A stretch of DNA of 64,000 bases. Origin: CAZEPJ01 sp964514105. GTDB lineage: Bacteria; Desulfobacterota; Desulfocorpusculales; Desulfocorpusculum. How positions within the stretch are numbered: the stretch's first letter is position 1; every line of letters begins with the position of its first letter. Under the pieces are notes generated by a model. The model saw only the letters and a program-made list of their open reading frames with translations. It was not told the origin of the DNA and did no database searches. Positions 32,960 through 40,840 of this stretch are shown piece after piece. The translations under genes and the position numbers were made by a program. The stretch is taken from NCBI GenBank assembly GCA_964514105.1, contig CAZEPJ010000014.1, positions 1 to 64,000 of the forward strand. The letters are read 5' to 3'.

Positions 32960-34375
32960 TCACGTTGCGAATCGCCGGTGATACCTCCACAGGTGGGCCA
33001 GGGCCCTGGCCGCGCGGGGCACCGATGGAAAGGCCGGAATCCCCGCCCGGCAGAAGCTCGCCCTGACCGCGGCGCCCTGGGCGGCCAGGGCGGGATCCCC
33101 GCCGTCGGAGTCCACGGTGAAAACGGTGGGCTTTCTCTCAGGGCAGCCCTTCACCGCCTCGATGGTCCCGGGTGTGGGGTCGGGCATCTCCGGCATGTGA
33201 AACGCCTTTCTGCCGATGAGCCGATCCGCCATGACCATGTGAACGTTGGAGTCGGCGCCTGCCAGGTCCAGCATCTGGCCCATGACGGCGGGGTCCGCGA
33301 AGGTGAGCCAGTGATCCAGGGGGTTGCCCACGATGCTCCCGGCCCGGGGGACGCTGCGCCGCAGGGCCTCCATGCTGGCCCGGGAGAGGGGGGGGACCTC
33401 CAGGCCCTCCCGCACGCAGGCGTCGGCATGGATGACGCTGTGCCCCCCGCCTCCGCCCACCAGGAAGACCCCGGGCCCGGCCGGCGCCGGGAGAAGGGAA
33501 AACGCCAAGATGGCGTCCGCCCATTCGTCCATATCCCGGACCATGACCAACCCGCCTTGTCGGCATGCGGCATCCCACAGGCCGTGGCCGCCGGCCATGC
33601 GGCCCGTGTGGGACGAGGCGGTGGCCGCCCCGGCCGGGCTCTCCCCGCCCTTGAGCAGGATGACGGGTTTCCGGCGGCAAACCTCCCGGGCCAGGTGGTG
33701 GAATCGCCTCGGGTCGCCCGCCCCTTCCACGTACAGTGCCAGGACCCGGATCCCCGGGTCCTCGGCCATGAACGCCAGCCAGTCCGTGGCATCCAGGACG
33801 GTGGCGTTACCGATGCTCGCCGCCTTTCCCACGCCCAGCCCCAGGGAGCCGAGGTGTTCGGTCAGTCGCTGCAGGACGGCCCCGCTCTGTCCCACCACGC
33901 CCACCGGGCCGTCTTCTCCCGGCACGGCCCCCCACAGGGTCAGGCCGGAGCGCGGGCAGTACGCCCCCATGCAGTTGGGCCCGATGACGAGCAGGCCCCG
34001 CTCCCGGGCGATGGCGGCCACGGATTCCTCCAGCCGCCGGCCCGACACCGTCCCCGTCTCGCCAAACCCGGCGGTCAGGATGTGCACATGACGGACCCCC
34101 GCGTCCGCGCACTGCCCCAGCACGCCGGGCACATGGGCTGCCGGCACGCTCACGATGGCCAGATCGGGCACCTCGGGCAAGGCCTTCAGATCCCCGTAGG
34201 CCTTCACCCCCTGGATCTCCTCGGCCTGGGGATGAATGGGATAGACGCGGCCGGCGTATCGGCTCTGCCGGATGTAACTGAGAAAACTCGCACCCCCGAA
34301 GCGGACCTCCCCCCTGGAGACCCCGAGGATGGCGATGCTGCGAGGCTCGAAGAATCGGCTCAGATCTTGAGCCAT
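32960..34375 (-). CDS. Acyl-CoA synthetase (NDP-forming), alpha-domain protein
   Basis: This is a protein of 471 residues with a CoA-binding Rossmann domain (FFEPRSIAILGVSRGEVRFGG), a succinyl-CoA-synthetase-like domain with the phospho-His in ASSHTGRMAGGH (about residue 253) and a swivel region. It corresponds to the alpha part of ADP-forming acetyl/acyl-CoA synthetase. The ATP-grasp beta part is missing and not adjacent; VCLL-type beta blocks are not seen. It may pair with a separate beta subunit or have a regulatory role. It has a strong promoter with a 20-bp palindrome in the leader. Confidence 0.85.
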   Translation of the reverse strand: MAQDLSRFFEPRSIAILGVSRGEVRFGGASFLSYIRQSRYAGRVYPIHPQAEEIQGVKAYGDLKALPEVPDLAIVSVPAAHVPGVLGQCADAGVRHVHILTAGFGETGTVSGRRLEESVAAIARERGLLVIGPNCMGAYCPRSGLTLWGAVPGEDGPVGVVGQSGAVLQRLTEHLGSLGLGVGKAASIGNATVLDATDWLAFMAEDPGIRVLALYVEGAGDPRRFHHLAREVCRRKPVILLKGGESPAGAATASSHTGRMAGGHGLWDAACRQGGLVMVRDMDEWADAILAFSLLPAPAGPGVFLVGGGGGHSVIHADACVREGLEVPPLSRASMEALRRSVPRAGSIVGNPLDHWLTFADPAVMGQMLDLAGADSNVHMVMADRLIGRKAFHMPEMPDPTPGTIEAVKGCPERKPTVFTVDSDGGDPALAAQGAAVRASFCRAGIPAFPSVPRAARALAHLWRYHRRFAT

Positions 34376-34404
34376 GGACCCCCTCCCTTCCCTTGGGCGC
34401 TCCA

Positions 34405-34424
34405 GGGCCGCCCATGGGCGGCCC
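34405..34424. repeat. Perfect 20-bp palindrome in the acyl-CoA synthetase leader
   Basis: GGGCCGCCCATGGGCGGCCC is its own reverse complement. It lies between the promoter and the start codon of the minus-strand synthetase gene and could be an operator or form a hairpin in the mRNA. Confidence 0.6.
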
Positions 34425-34435
34425 CTGAGGGGAAC

Positions 34436-34464
34436 ACTATAGCCACAGGAAGGCCCTTGGTCAA
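34436..34464 (-). promoter_or_regulatory. Promoter of the acyl-CoA synthetase alpha gene
   Basis: On the minus strand TTGACC (34464-34459) and TATAGT (34441-34436) are 17 bp apart. Confidence 0.75.
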
Positions 34465-34484
34465 AGCCGCCGAACGAGGTGAAC

Positions 34485-34514
34485 TTGCCTCCCTTGGGGG
34501 GGATTTGCTATGGT
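34485..34514 (+). promoter_or_regulatory. Promoter of the Nudix gene (leaderless type)
   Basis: TTGCCT (34485-34490) and TATGGT (34509-34514) are 18 bp apart. The -10 ends 7 nt before ATG 34522, so the transcript would begin at or next to the start codon. Confidence 0.6.
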
Positions 34515-34521
34515 GGACGCC

Positions 34522-35091
34522 ATGACCGACGAGAAGCCGTCTGATCCCCGGCCGGGGCACGATCCCCTGGATCCCGGATACCGGTTCTGTCCCAAGTGCG
34601 GCCGAGGGTTGAATCTGGAGTCGCTCAAGGCCGAAGAGCCCAAGCGCCTGGTGTGCGCAGGATGCCGCTTCGTGTTCTACCTCGACTCCAAGGTCGCCAC
34701 AGGGGCCATCTGCACCGTGGACGGGGCCGTGGTGCTCCTCAAGCGGGCCATCGACCCGGGATACGGCAAGTGGGTCTTTCCCGGCGGGTACGTGGACCGG
34801 GGGGAGACGGTGGAGGAGGCCTGCATCCGGGAGACCCGGGAGGAGGTCAACCTCCACGTGAGGATCGAGAGGCTTCTGAACGTTTACTCCTACGCGGGGC
34901 GTCCCATCATCGTCATCGTATACGTCGCCTCCGTGGTAGGCGGAGAGCTCCAGGCCGGGGACGAGACCCTGGAGGTGCGGACCTTTGCACCCGAGGAGAT
35001 CCCCTGGGAGGAGCTGGCCTTCCCCAGCACCCGCGACGCCTTGAGGGATTACGCCAAGGCCTTGGGCGTCGCCCCGGGCTGCCCGGGATAG
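34522..35091 (+). CDS. Nudix hydrolase with N-terminal zinc ribbon
   Basis: This is a protein of 189 residues. A zinc ribbon FCPKCG...CAGC covers about residues 21-48 and the Nudix box is GGYVDRGETVEEACIRETREE, with the catalytic Glu cluster (REXXEE) intact; the next residue is Val-Asn where many have Gly. The layout resembles NudC-like or ADP-ribose pyrophosphatase-like proteins with a ribbon. ATG 34522 is preferred because it follows the -10 by 7 nt; ATG 34510 would lie inside the promoter. The DUF1232 gene follows after 22 bp. Confidence 0.86.
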   Translation: MTDEKPSDPRPGHDPLDPGYRFCPKCGRGLNLESLKAEEPKRLVCAGCRFVFYLDSKVATGAICTVDGAVVLLKRAIDPGYGKWVFPGGYVDRGETVEEACIRETREEVNLHVRIERLLNVYSYAGRPIIVIVYVASVVGGELQAGDETLEVRTFAPEEIPWEELAFPSTRDALRDYAKALGVAPGCPG

Positions 35092-35113
35092 GGCCCCACG
35101 GGCCGGATGCGCC

Positions 35114-35551
35114 ATGAACGAGCGCCAATGGGACTTCTACCAGCGCCTGCGGTCGAGGATGCGGGAATGGCTCCGCAGTCAGGAGGGCTCATCCCACCAG
35201 TGGGTGGAGTACCTCATCTGGGCACCGGACCTGTTCCATCTCCTCTGCAGGCTGTCCCTGGACAAACGGGTGCCCGCCGGCGAGAAGGTCAAGCTGGCGG
35301 GCGCCATCGCGTATTTCGTCTCGCCGCTGGACCTCGTGCCCGAGGTCATCCTGGGGCCGGTGGGCTTCGTGGACGACATCGCCGTGGCGGCCTATGTCCT
35401 CCACTCGGTGGTCAACAGCACCGACGCGGAGGTCCTCAGGGAGCACTGGGCGGGGGACGAGGACGTGCTCCAGGTGATTCGATCCGTTCTGGCCGTGGCC
35501 GATCGAATGATCGGCAGTGGGTTGTGGGACAAGCTGCGGCGGCGATTTTGA
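35114..35551 (+). CDS. DUF1232 (YkvA-like) protein
   Basis: This is a 145-residue protein. The DUF1232 core is KLAGAIAYFVSPLDLVPEVILGPVGFVDDIAVAAYVL (seen as YFVSPLDLVPE and GFVDDIAVA), which has two hydrophobic segments and a probable membrane association. The function of the family is unknown. It is the second gene after the Nudix hydrolase and is followed by another small membrane protein. Confidence 0.82.
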   Translation: MNERQWDFYQRLRSRMREWLRSQEGSSHQWVEYLIWAPDLFHLLCRLSLDKRVPAGEKVKLAGAIAYFVSPLDLVPEVILGPVGFVDDIAVAAYVLHSVVNSTDAEVLREHWAGDEDVLQVIRSVLAVADRMIGSGLWDKLRRRF

Positions 35552-35576
35552 TCCCGGGGGCCGTCGCCGAGGGGCA

Positions 35577-35735
35577 ATGGCACGGATGAGGAATCTGGGC
35601 AAGGCAGAGCGCCCGGCCAGGGTGGCAGCCGGGGCCGTGCTGGCGGCGGCTGGCCTGTTCGCGCCCGGCTACTGGAAACCCAAGGTCATGGTCGCAGGCG
35701 CGGCCACGGCCGCGAGCGGGCTCGTGGGCTTCTGA
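35577..35735 (+). CDS. Small membrane protein, DUF2892-like
   Basis: This is a 52-residue protein from ATG 35577 with two short hydrophobic stretches (VAAGAVLAAAGLFAPGYW and VMVAGAATAASGLVGF). The start RNLGKAERPARVAAG resembles YgaP/DUF2892 membrane domains that open with a basic N-terminus. It lies 25 bp after the DUF1232 gene, probably in the same transcript. Family assignment is by pattern only. Confidence 0.55.
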   Translation: MARMRNLGKAERPARVAAGAVLAAAGLFAPGYWKPKVMVAGAATAASGLVGF

Positions 35736-35870
35736 CTCTGAAAGGCCATGCTGCTGAAGGTCTTGGGCAAGGACAAGCGAAGGCGTGGCACCCCGGGCAT
35801 TTCCCGGGCAGGCCGGTCCCTCGTGCCCCGAGGCGGGACGGTGTGATGGGATCTCCGGGGCCCCCCCGGC

Positions 35871-36125
35871 CTAGTCGATGATCTCCAGGACCGCCCGCTT
35901 CTTCAGCTTGGAGGCCACGGCGTTCAGGATGGTCCGAATGGCCATGGCGGTGTGCCCCTGCTTCCCGATGACCTTTCCGATGTCCTCCTTGGCCACCCGC
36001 AGCTCTATGACGGATGTCGTCTCCCCGACGATCTCCGTGACATCGACCTTCTCGGGATAGTCGACCAGCGCCATGGCAATGGTCCTGATGAGCTCTTTCA
36101 CGTTCACCTCCACATCCGTTTTCAC
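35871..36125 (-). CDS. khpA: KH-domain RNA-binding protein (KhpA/YlqC-like)
   Basis: This is an 84-residue protein. It opens with VNVKELIRTIAMALVDYPEKV and has the KH loop GKVIGKQGHTAMAIRTIL (GKQG). This matches KhpA, an RNA chaperone usually encoded between rpsP and rimM. Here that operon is absent, so the gene is separated from its normal context. GTG 36125 was chosen as it gives the family length; a few more upstream codons are open. Confidence 0.88.
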   Translation of the reverse strand: MKTDVEVNVKELIRTIAMALVDYPEKVDVTEIVGETTSVIELRVAKEDIGKVIGKQGHTAMAIRTILNAVASKLKKRAVLEIID

Positions 36126-36336
36126 GTCTCCGCGATCCCTTGTCCGCCCCAAAGCCGCCGATTCCCATGGGAACCGCAGCGCGCACACCTCGTGAGCCCG
36201 AGCGCCCAGCCTTCCCCCTTCCCCCTCCCGGCCTTGCGCATCCGATGGGCCGATCTGAGGCCTCCTTCGGCCGTATTCCTACGGAATTAGATGCAAATAC
36301 CCCAGACCCCGGCCCTTGTCAATACTCCCGACCCCG

Positions 36337-36765
36337 TCACAACCCCCGGTCCTGGGCATCGGCACACAGGCTCTCGATGGTCACGGAGTCCAGGTACTCT
36401 CCGAGGCGCCTTGCGGCCTCGTCCCACACCGGTTTGGTCACGCAATGCGGGGCCCGGTGGCACATCGCCTTCCCTCGCCCCTTCTCCCGGCACGAGACGA
36501 GGTTCCACGGCCCGTCGGTGACTCGCACCACGTCCGCCACGGTGATCTGCGATGGGTGCCGGCCCAGGAAATACCCGCCCCTGGCCCCCCTTTGGGTCCG
36601 GATGATCCCGGCGCGCCGCAGCCGCTGGAGGATCTGCTCCAGGTATCGTACCGGGATCTCCTGCCGGTCGGCGATGCGCCGGATCTGCTCGGGTTTTCCG
36701 TTGCCGTGATAGGCAAGATCGAATACCGCCCTGACGCCGTACCTCCCCCTGGTCGACAGCTTCAT
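36337..36765 (-). CDS. Rrf2 family transcriptional regulator
   Basis: This is a 142-residue winged-helix regulator. The start MKLSTRGRYGVRAVFDLAYH and IPVRYLEQILQRLRRAGII are strongly Rrf2/IscR-like, as is RGARGGYFLGR for the wing. Three Cys occur in the cluster region SCREKGRGKAMCHRAPHC, spaced CX9CX5C, unlike IscR's CX5CX5C, so it may bind a cluster or sense something else. GGGGGAGG precedes ATG 36765. No isc genes follow; it stands alone with a promoter that carries an inverted repeat. Confidence 0.87.
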   Translation of the reverse strand: MKLSTRGRYGVRAVFDLAYHGNGKPEQIRRIADRQEIPVRYLEQILQRLRRAGIIRTQRGARGGYFLGRHPSQITVADVVRVTDGPWNLVSCREKGRGKAMCHRAPHCVTKPVWDEAARRLGEYLDSVTIESLCADAQDRGL

Positions 36766-36894
36766 CTGCCCTCCCCCCGTTCCTGCAGTGGCGACCCCGC
36801 GTCCACGGGACCCGCGCCCGTGCGGCCAATCCAGGGGCGCGTGCCCGGCCCCCCTTCTCCGTGCGGCTGGACCGTCGAGCAGGCGGCCGGTCGT

Positions 36895-36924
36895 TATCCA
36901 AACAAATTGGACCACTCTTGTCAA
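36895..36924 (-). promoter_or_regulatory. Promoter and likely operator of the Rrf2 gene
   Basis: On the minus strand TTGACA (36924-36919) precedes a weak -10 (TGGATA or GGATAA). The inverted repeat TCCAA-N5-TTGGA (36897-36911) covers the -10 and is a plausible autoregulatory site for the Rrf2 protein. Confidence 0.6.
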
Positions 36925-37190
36925 TCTCAACCGCCGTTCCGGTCCAACCCGTCCATTCCAGGTGCCAGCCCGTTGTCCCGGCGTCCTGCTCCGACGAAGA
37001 GGCGAGGAGGCGCCCACGGCAGGCCAGCAGGCCGTGAGGCTCCAAGCGGGATCGAGCGAGGCATCATGGGAGGACGACCAGGAAAGAGGGCACGGATACC
37101 GGGCAGGCGAGCCGCCACAGGGTCATTGCCCGGGCGTCGAGCCCTGGGGCCTGGGGCCCCCCTTACTTGGGCGATGCAGCGGATACCGGT
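36925..37190. other. Non-coding gap between Rrf2 and LolC/E
   Basis: The 503-bp gap between 36766 and 37268 holds the Rrf2 promoter at one end and the LolC/E promoter at the other. I see no supported gene in the middle part; open frames there lack start signals and gene-like composition. Confidence 0.5.
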
Positions 37191-37219
37191 TTGCCCTCCC
37201 GGGCGAGATGGATTAAGAT
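37191..37219 (+). promoter_or_regulatory. Promoter of the LolC/E gene
   Basis: TTGCCC (37191-37196) and TAAGAT (37214-37219) are 17 bp apart. The expected start point (about 37226) rules out ATG 37218 and supports ATG 37269. Confidence 0.6.
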
Positions 37220-37268
37220 GCTGGGGCCGCCCGCGCGTCGAGACGCCATCGAGGGCATTGGGGATTTC

Positions 37269-38525
37269 ATGGGATACCAGCTGTGGATCGGTCTCAAGTA
37301 CTTGCGTGCCAAGCGAAGGCACGCGACCATCTCGGTCGTCACCTTTTTGTCGGTCCTGGGGGTGGGGGTCGGGGTCACGGCCCTCATCGTCGTGATTTCC
37401 GTGATCAACGGCTTCGAGGAGAACCTCAAGGAGAGAATCCTTGGGCTGACGGCCCATGCCCTCGTGTTTCAGCGGGGGCAGGAGATGAAGGACTGGGGGG
37501 AGGCCCGCCGGCAACTCCTGGAGGTGCCGGGCGTGGCCGGGGCCAGCCCCTTCATCGTCCGCGAGGTGATCCTCCAGGGAGCGACCAAGAGCGTGCAGGC
37601 GGTCATTCGCGCCGTGGACCCCCAGACCGTGGAAACCGTCATCCCGTTGGCCAAGATCCTTCAGGCGGGTCGCCTGTCCGATCTGAATCCGCCCGACGGG
37701 GGCGACTATCCCGGGATCATCCTGGGCAAGGAACTCCTGAGAGAACTGGGGGCCGCCGTGGGCGACACGGTGGTCCTCGTTTCCCCCGAGGGCACTCTCA
37801 CCCCATGGGGAAACCTTCCCAAATGGAAGCGGTTTCAGGTCAAGGGGTTTTTCGATGCGGGCTACTGGGACTTCGACTCCAAGGTGGGCCATATCTCCAT
37901 CGCCGTGGCCCAGGATCTCTTTGAGATCCACGACCGGGTCACCGGGATCGAGCTGCGAATGCCCGACATCTACGCCGCTCCGCGGGTACGCTTGAAGATT
38001 CACCAATCTCCCCTGGGCGCGAACTTCATCGTCCAGGACTGGACCCAGCTCAACCGCAACATCATGATCGCCCTGTCCATGCAGAAACGGGTCATCTTCA
38101 TCATCCTGCTGTGCATCGTGGGCGTGGCGGCGCTGCTCATCATCAGCATCCTGGTCATGATGGTGATGGAGAAGCAGAAGGAGATCGCCGTGCTCAAGGC
38201 CATGGGGGCCCGCTCCATGCACATCCTGTGCATCTTCGTCTGCCAGGGGCTCCTCATCGGGTCCGCGGGCACGGTCCTGGGATGCCTCGGAGGACTTCTC
38301 ATCTCCTGGAATCTGGAGTGGATCGTCGGCGCCCTGGAACGAGCCCTGGACGTGCGCTTCCTCCCCGAGGACGTGTACTACGTGGGACAGTTGACGTCCC
38401 GGGTCAGCCCGGCCGACCTGGGAATCATCGTGGTCGTCACCCTGCTTATCAGCGTGACCGCGAGCCTCTATCCGTCATGGCGCGCCTCCCGCCTGGACCC
38501 CGTGGAGGGGTTGCGGTACGAATGA
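37269..38525 (+). CDS. Lipoprotein-releasing ABC transporter permease LolC/LolE
   Basis: This is an inner-membrane MacB-like permease of 418 residues. The N-terminal helix follows MGYQLWIGLKYLRAKRRHATIS, with FLSVLGVGVGVTALIVVISVINGF; a large periplasmic domain of about 200 residues is next, then three C-terminal helices with EIAVLKAMGARSM. It extracts lipoproteins from the inner membrane. Most deltaproteobacteria have LolC/E followed by LolD; no lolD lies here, so the ATPase must be encoded elsewhere. A second copy of the permease is also not present. Confidence 0.9.
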   Translation: MGYQLWIGLKYLRAKRRHATISVVTFLSVLGVGVGVTALIVVISVINGFEENLKERILGLTAHALVFQRGQEMKDWGEARRQLLEVPGVAGASPFIVREVILQGATKSVQAVIRAVDPQTVETVIPLAKILQAGRLSDLNPPDGGDYPGIILGKELLRELGAAVGDTVVLVSPEGTLTPWGNLPKWKRFQVKGFFDAGYWDFDSKVGHISIAVAQDLFEIHDRVTGIELRMPDIYAAPRVRLKIHQSPLGANFIVQDWTQLNRNIMIALSMQKRVIFIILLCIVGVAALLIISILVMMVMEKQKEIAVLKAMGARSMHILCIFVCQGLLIGSAGTVLGCLGGLLISWNLEWIVGALERALDVRFLPEDVYYVGQLTSRVSPADLGIIVVVTLLISVTASLYPSWRASRLDPVEGLRYE

Positions 38526-38543
38526 GCCGGGGTCCCTGCCATC

Positions 38544-38572
38544 TTGACAACGCCTCAGTCATTTCATAGGCT
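38544..38572 (+). promoter_or_regulatory. Promoter of the 162-residue gene
   Basis: TTGACA (38544-38549) and TAGGCT (38567-38572) are 17 bp apart. Confidence 0.65.
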
Positions 38573-38635
38573 CTTACCGCGTGCTGCCCCGACGATTCAT
38601 TTCGGGCCGAGACTTGGCCGCGCACGGGTGCCCAG

Positions 38636-39124
38636 ATGACTGAGAACCGACGCAAGGAGATTCGCCGGGAGACGGACCGGGTCCTCGACAAGCTCCTGGA
38701 GACCCTTCAGGTGGTGGAGAAGATCTCCAGGGGTGAGCAGGCCGACTTCACGGAGGCCTATGCCGACCTGGTCGGCCTCAAGAACCAGCTCGGCAGGCGG
38801 GAGGTGGACCGGCGAATCGGAGATGCCCTCTGCGCCACCATCGGCGCCATCGCGTCCAATATCGGCCACCCCGGGGAGACCAAGGAGCAACCTGCCGAGG
38901 AGCGATTGAGGCGCGTCCGCCTCACCAAGGTGAGCGGAGGCAAAGGCCACGCCACCATCGCCGGATGGGAGGAAGCGCCCCCGGAGGTGGGAAAGAGCTA
39001 CCGGGTGTTTCAGGAAAACGGCAGCGTGGTGCGCACCTCCCCCATCACCCGTGTCTCGGAAGGGTTCGTTCAGACCCGCAACTCATTGTACCAACTGGAG
39101 ATCCTTGGAGAGCAGACGGCGTGA
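38636..39124 (+). CDS. Protein with a helical N-terminus and a recurrent beta-rich domain (copy 2 of 3)
   Basis: This unrecognised protein has 162 residues. The first 95 are charged and helical (RRETDRVLDKLLETLQVVEKI) with no signal peptide. The last 65 are the shared domain: RLTKV, GKSYRVFQENG, VVRTSPITRV and TRNSLYQLE. The same pattern is found in 7961-8221 and 49471-50001. It has its own promoter and stands alone between LolC/E and a UroD-like gene. No function is proposed. Confidence 0.75.
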   Translation: MTENRRKEIRRETDRVLDKLLETLQVVEKISRGEQADFTEAYADLVGLKNQLGRREVDRRIGDALCATIGAIASNIGHPGETKEQPAEERLRRVRLTKVSGGKGHATIAGWEEAPPEVGKSYRVFQENGSVVRTSPITRVSEGFVQTRNSLYQLEILGEQTA

Positions 39125-39150
39125 CCCCGCCGCGGTGCGGGCGCTCGCCA

Positions 39151-40200
39151 TCAGCCCGCCGCCGGTCGGTCCTTGAGGGACATCAGGGCCAGGGCGTTCT
39201 CCAGGGGCACGGACTTGGGGAAATCGCATCCCACGGTCAGGACGAACCCGCCGGCATCCCCCCACGCGCGGACGCAGTCCCGGGCCTCGGCCTCCACCTC
39301 CTGCGGCGTCCCCGAGAGGAAGGCCCCCGTGGGCGATACGTTGCCCGCCACGCAAACCTTTCCGCCCAGGACCCGGCGCGCCAGCCCCAGATCCACCTTG
39401 GACTCCAGGCTGAAGCAATCGGGGGCCATCTCCAGGACATCCCCCAGGATCCGCCCCGTGTCCCCGCAGATGTGCATGGAGCAGTGCTTCCCCCTGGCCT
39501 TCACCCTGTGGCACAACGCCTGAAGATGGGGTTTGGCCACAGTCCTGAAAGTCTGGGGCGAGATCAGGTCGCCCGAGGCCACGGGGTCGGAGAAGTTCAC
39601 CCCCGCGATGTCCGGATGATCCAGGATGGGCTCCACCATGCCCCAGAGAAACTCGGTGCACACGGACAGCAGCCTCCCCAACCCATCGGGATCCTCCAAG
39701 GTCGCCATCATCACCGCGTCCGTGCCGGCGATGCGCGCCGCCGTGGTCAGGGGGCCCCATTGGGTAGGCAGGATCATGGCGTCCCTGCCGATGGCGTCCG
39801 CCACCAGGTGATGGGCCTCCGTGAGGCGTCCCATGAGGGGATGGCCCAGGGCCTGGTCCGGAGCAAGGCGGTCCACCTTTCCGACGGCCGGGATGGCCGG
39901 GCCCAGAAGGCGGGGTGTGTCCGATGATCGGTCCTCGATGGGGCAGCCCAGGAGGTGGGCCGGATAGTTGAGGAAGCCGGCGCCCGTCCAGATCAGGTCG
40001 TGGCCCAGTCGTTCATGGGCCTTCACGAACACCGCTGCCATCTCCCGGGGGTCCCGGACGATCTCGGCAAAGGTCTTTCGGGCTTGATGGACGTACCACT
40101 CCCCCCCGGCGATGAGGGTCACGGGCACCCTCGGAGGCCGACGGCCGGCAAAGGCTTCGGCAACCACATCCTTCCCGCACATGGTCGACGCACTACCCAT
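39151..40200 (-). CDS. Uroporphyrinogen decarboxylase-like (MtaA/CmuA-type) protein
   Basis: This is a protein of 349 residues in the UroD superfamily. It has the zinc pattern of methylcobamide:coenzyme methyltransferases, SMHICGDTGRIL (His-x-Cys) and a later Cys in LTVGCDFP, rather than UroD's substrate residues. Such proteins transfer methyl groups from corrinoid proteins to thiols in anaerobes. No corrinoid protein is adjacent. GGGGGGA precedes ATG 40200. It lies immediately downstream of ssrA on the same strand. Confidence 0.82.
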   Translation of the reverse strand: MGSASTMCGKDVVAEAFAGRRPPRVPVTLIAGGEWYVHQARKTFAEIVRDPREMAAVFVKAHERLGHDLIWTGAGFLNYPAHLLGCPIEDRSSDTPRLLGPAIPAVGKVDRLAPDQALGHPLMGRLTEAHHLVADAIGRDAMILPTQWGPLTTAARIAGTDAVMMATLEDPDGLGRLLSVCTEFLWGMVEPILDHPDIAGVNFSDPVASGDLISPQTFRTVAKPHLQALCHRVKARGKHCSMHICGDTGRILGDVLEMAPDCFSLESKVDLGLARRVLGGKVCVAGNVSPTGAFLSGTPQEVEAEARDCVRAWGDAGGFVLTVGCDFPKSVPLENALALMSLKDRPAAG

Positions 40201-40224
40201 TCAGCTTGTCCCCCCAACGGCCTG

Positions 40225-40259
40225 AAAAAAAAAACAGGGAAACCCATCATGGATTTCCC
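40225..40259 (-). terminator. Terminator of ssrA
   Basis: On the minus strand the stem GGGAAATCC pairs with GGGTTTCCC (one G-U pair) around ATGAT, followed by TG and ten T residues (40234-40225). It lies 17 bp after the tmRNA 3' end. Confidence 0.9.
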
Positions 40260-40275
40260 AGCACCGCTTTGAGGT

Positions 40276-40627
40276 TGGTGGAGGCGGCGGGAGTCGAACC
40301 CGCGTCCGGAAACCTTCAGCCAAGGCATCTACATACATAGCTCCTGTTTTGATCTCACCCGCCTCGGCTCCCAGGAGCAGGATCCTCGGCGGGCCAGCCT
40401 ACTTGAATCTCGCCGCATCCCCTGCAGGCGTCAGGGATTTGGCCATCCCGCTGTTCGACGTCCTGTCCGGCCCCGCGGGCTGAACCGGAAGGACGTGGCC
40501 TTAAGCGGCCAGGGCGTAGTCGTAGTTGTCGGCGACTAACTTTGAGCCCTATCTGTTTAACGAGGGGATAGGAACCTCGGCATGCAGCCTTGACCTCAAC
40601 TGTCCCCGTCGAAACCTTTTCGCCCCC
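40276..40627 (-). ncRNA. ssrA: Transfer-messenger RNA (tmRNA), one-piece
   Basis: The tmRNA rescues stalled ribosomes with SmpB. The 5' end GGGGGCG pairs with the 3' CGCCTCC (one G-U pair) to form the acceptor stem. A TTCGACTCC T-loop and the encoded CCA end at 40276. The 5' GGGGGCGAAAAGGTTTCGACGGGG is typical. The tag ORF at 40533-40501 reads ADNYDYALAA then TAA. The length is about 352 nt. A promoter with TATAGT lies at 40657-40662, leaving about a 29-nt precursor to be removed. Confidence 0.96.
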
Positions 40628-40656
40628 CTTGGTTGAAGAAAACCACGCCCGATTTC

Positions 40657-40686
40657 ACTATAGCACTTGCCCCGGCCCGCCGACAA
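40657..40686 (-). promoter_or_regulatory. Promoter of ssrA
   Basis: On the minus strand TTGTCG (40686-40681) and TATAGT (40662-40657) are 18 bp apart. Confidence 0.7.
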
Positions 40687-40724
40687 GCCCAACCGCATTT
40701 GCGCTCCTGTCCATTTCGTCACGG

Positions 40725-40840
40725 GCGGCAAACAGGCTGCGGCAGCCCGATCTGCCTTCGTTTCACACCGCGGCGATCACCCTCTTGCCGCTCCCATGGG
40801 GGGGATGCTCGCCCTCCCGCGGCAAGGGAAACTGCCTGCT
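40725..40840. repeat. Dispersed intergenic repeat, copy B
   Basis: This is a diverged second copy of the element at 12876-12990, in the same orientation. Shared words are GCGGCAGCCCGATC, GCCTTCG and GCGATCACC, with further similarity after them. It lies about 40 bp upstream of the ssrA promoter. The rest of the gap up to 41101 is AT-richer and holds the unmapped promoter of the next gene. Confidence 0.6.

Noticed and set aside
35748..35846. Short ORF of 32 codons after the DUF2892-like gene, with AAAGG before ATG
   Set aside because: Basic, low-complexity content and no similarity I recognise; too short to support.
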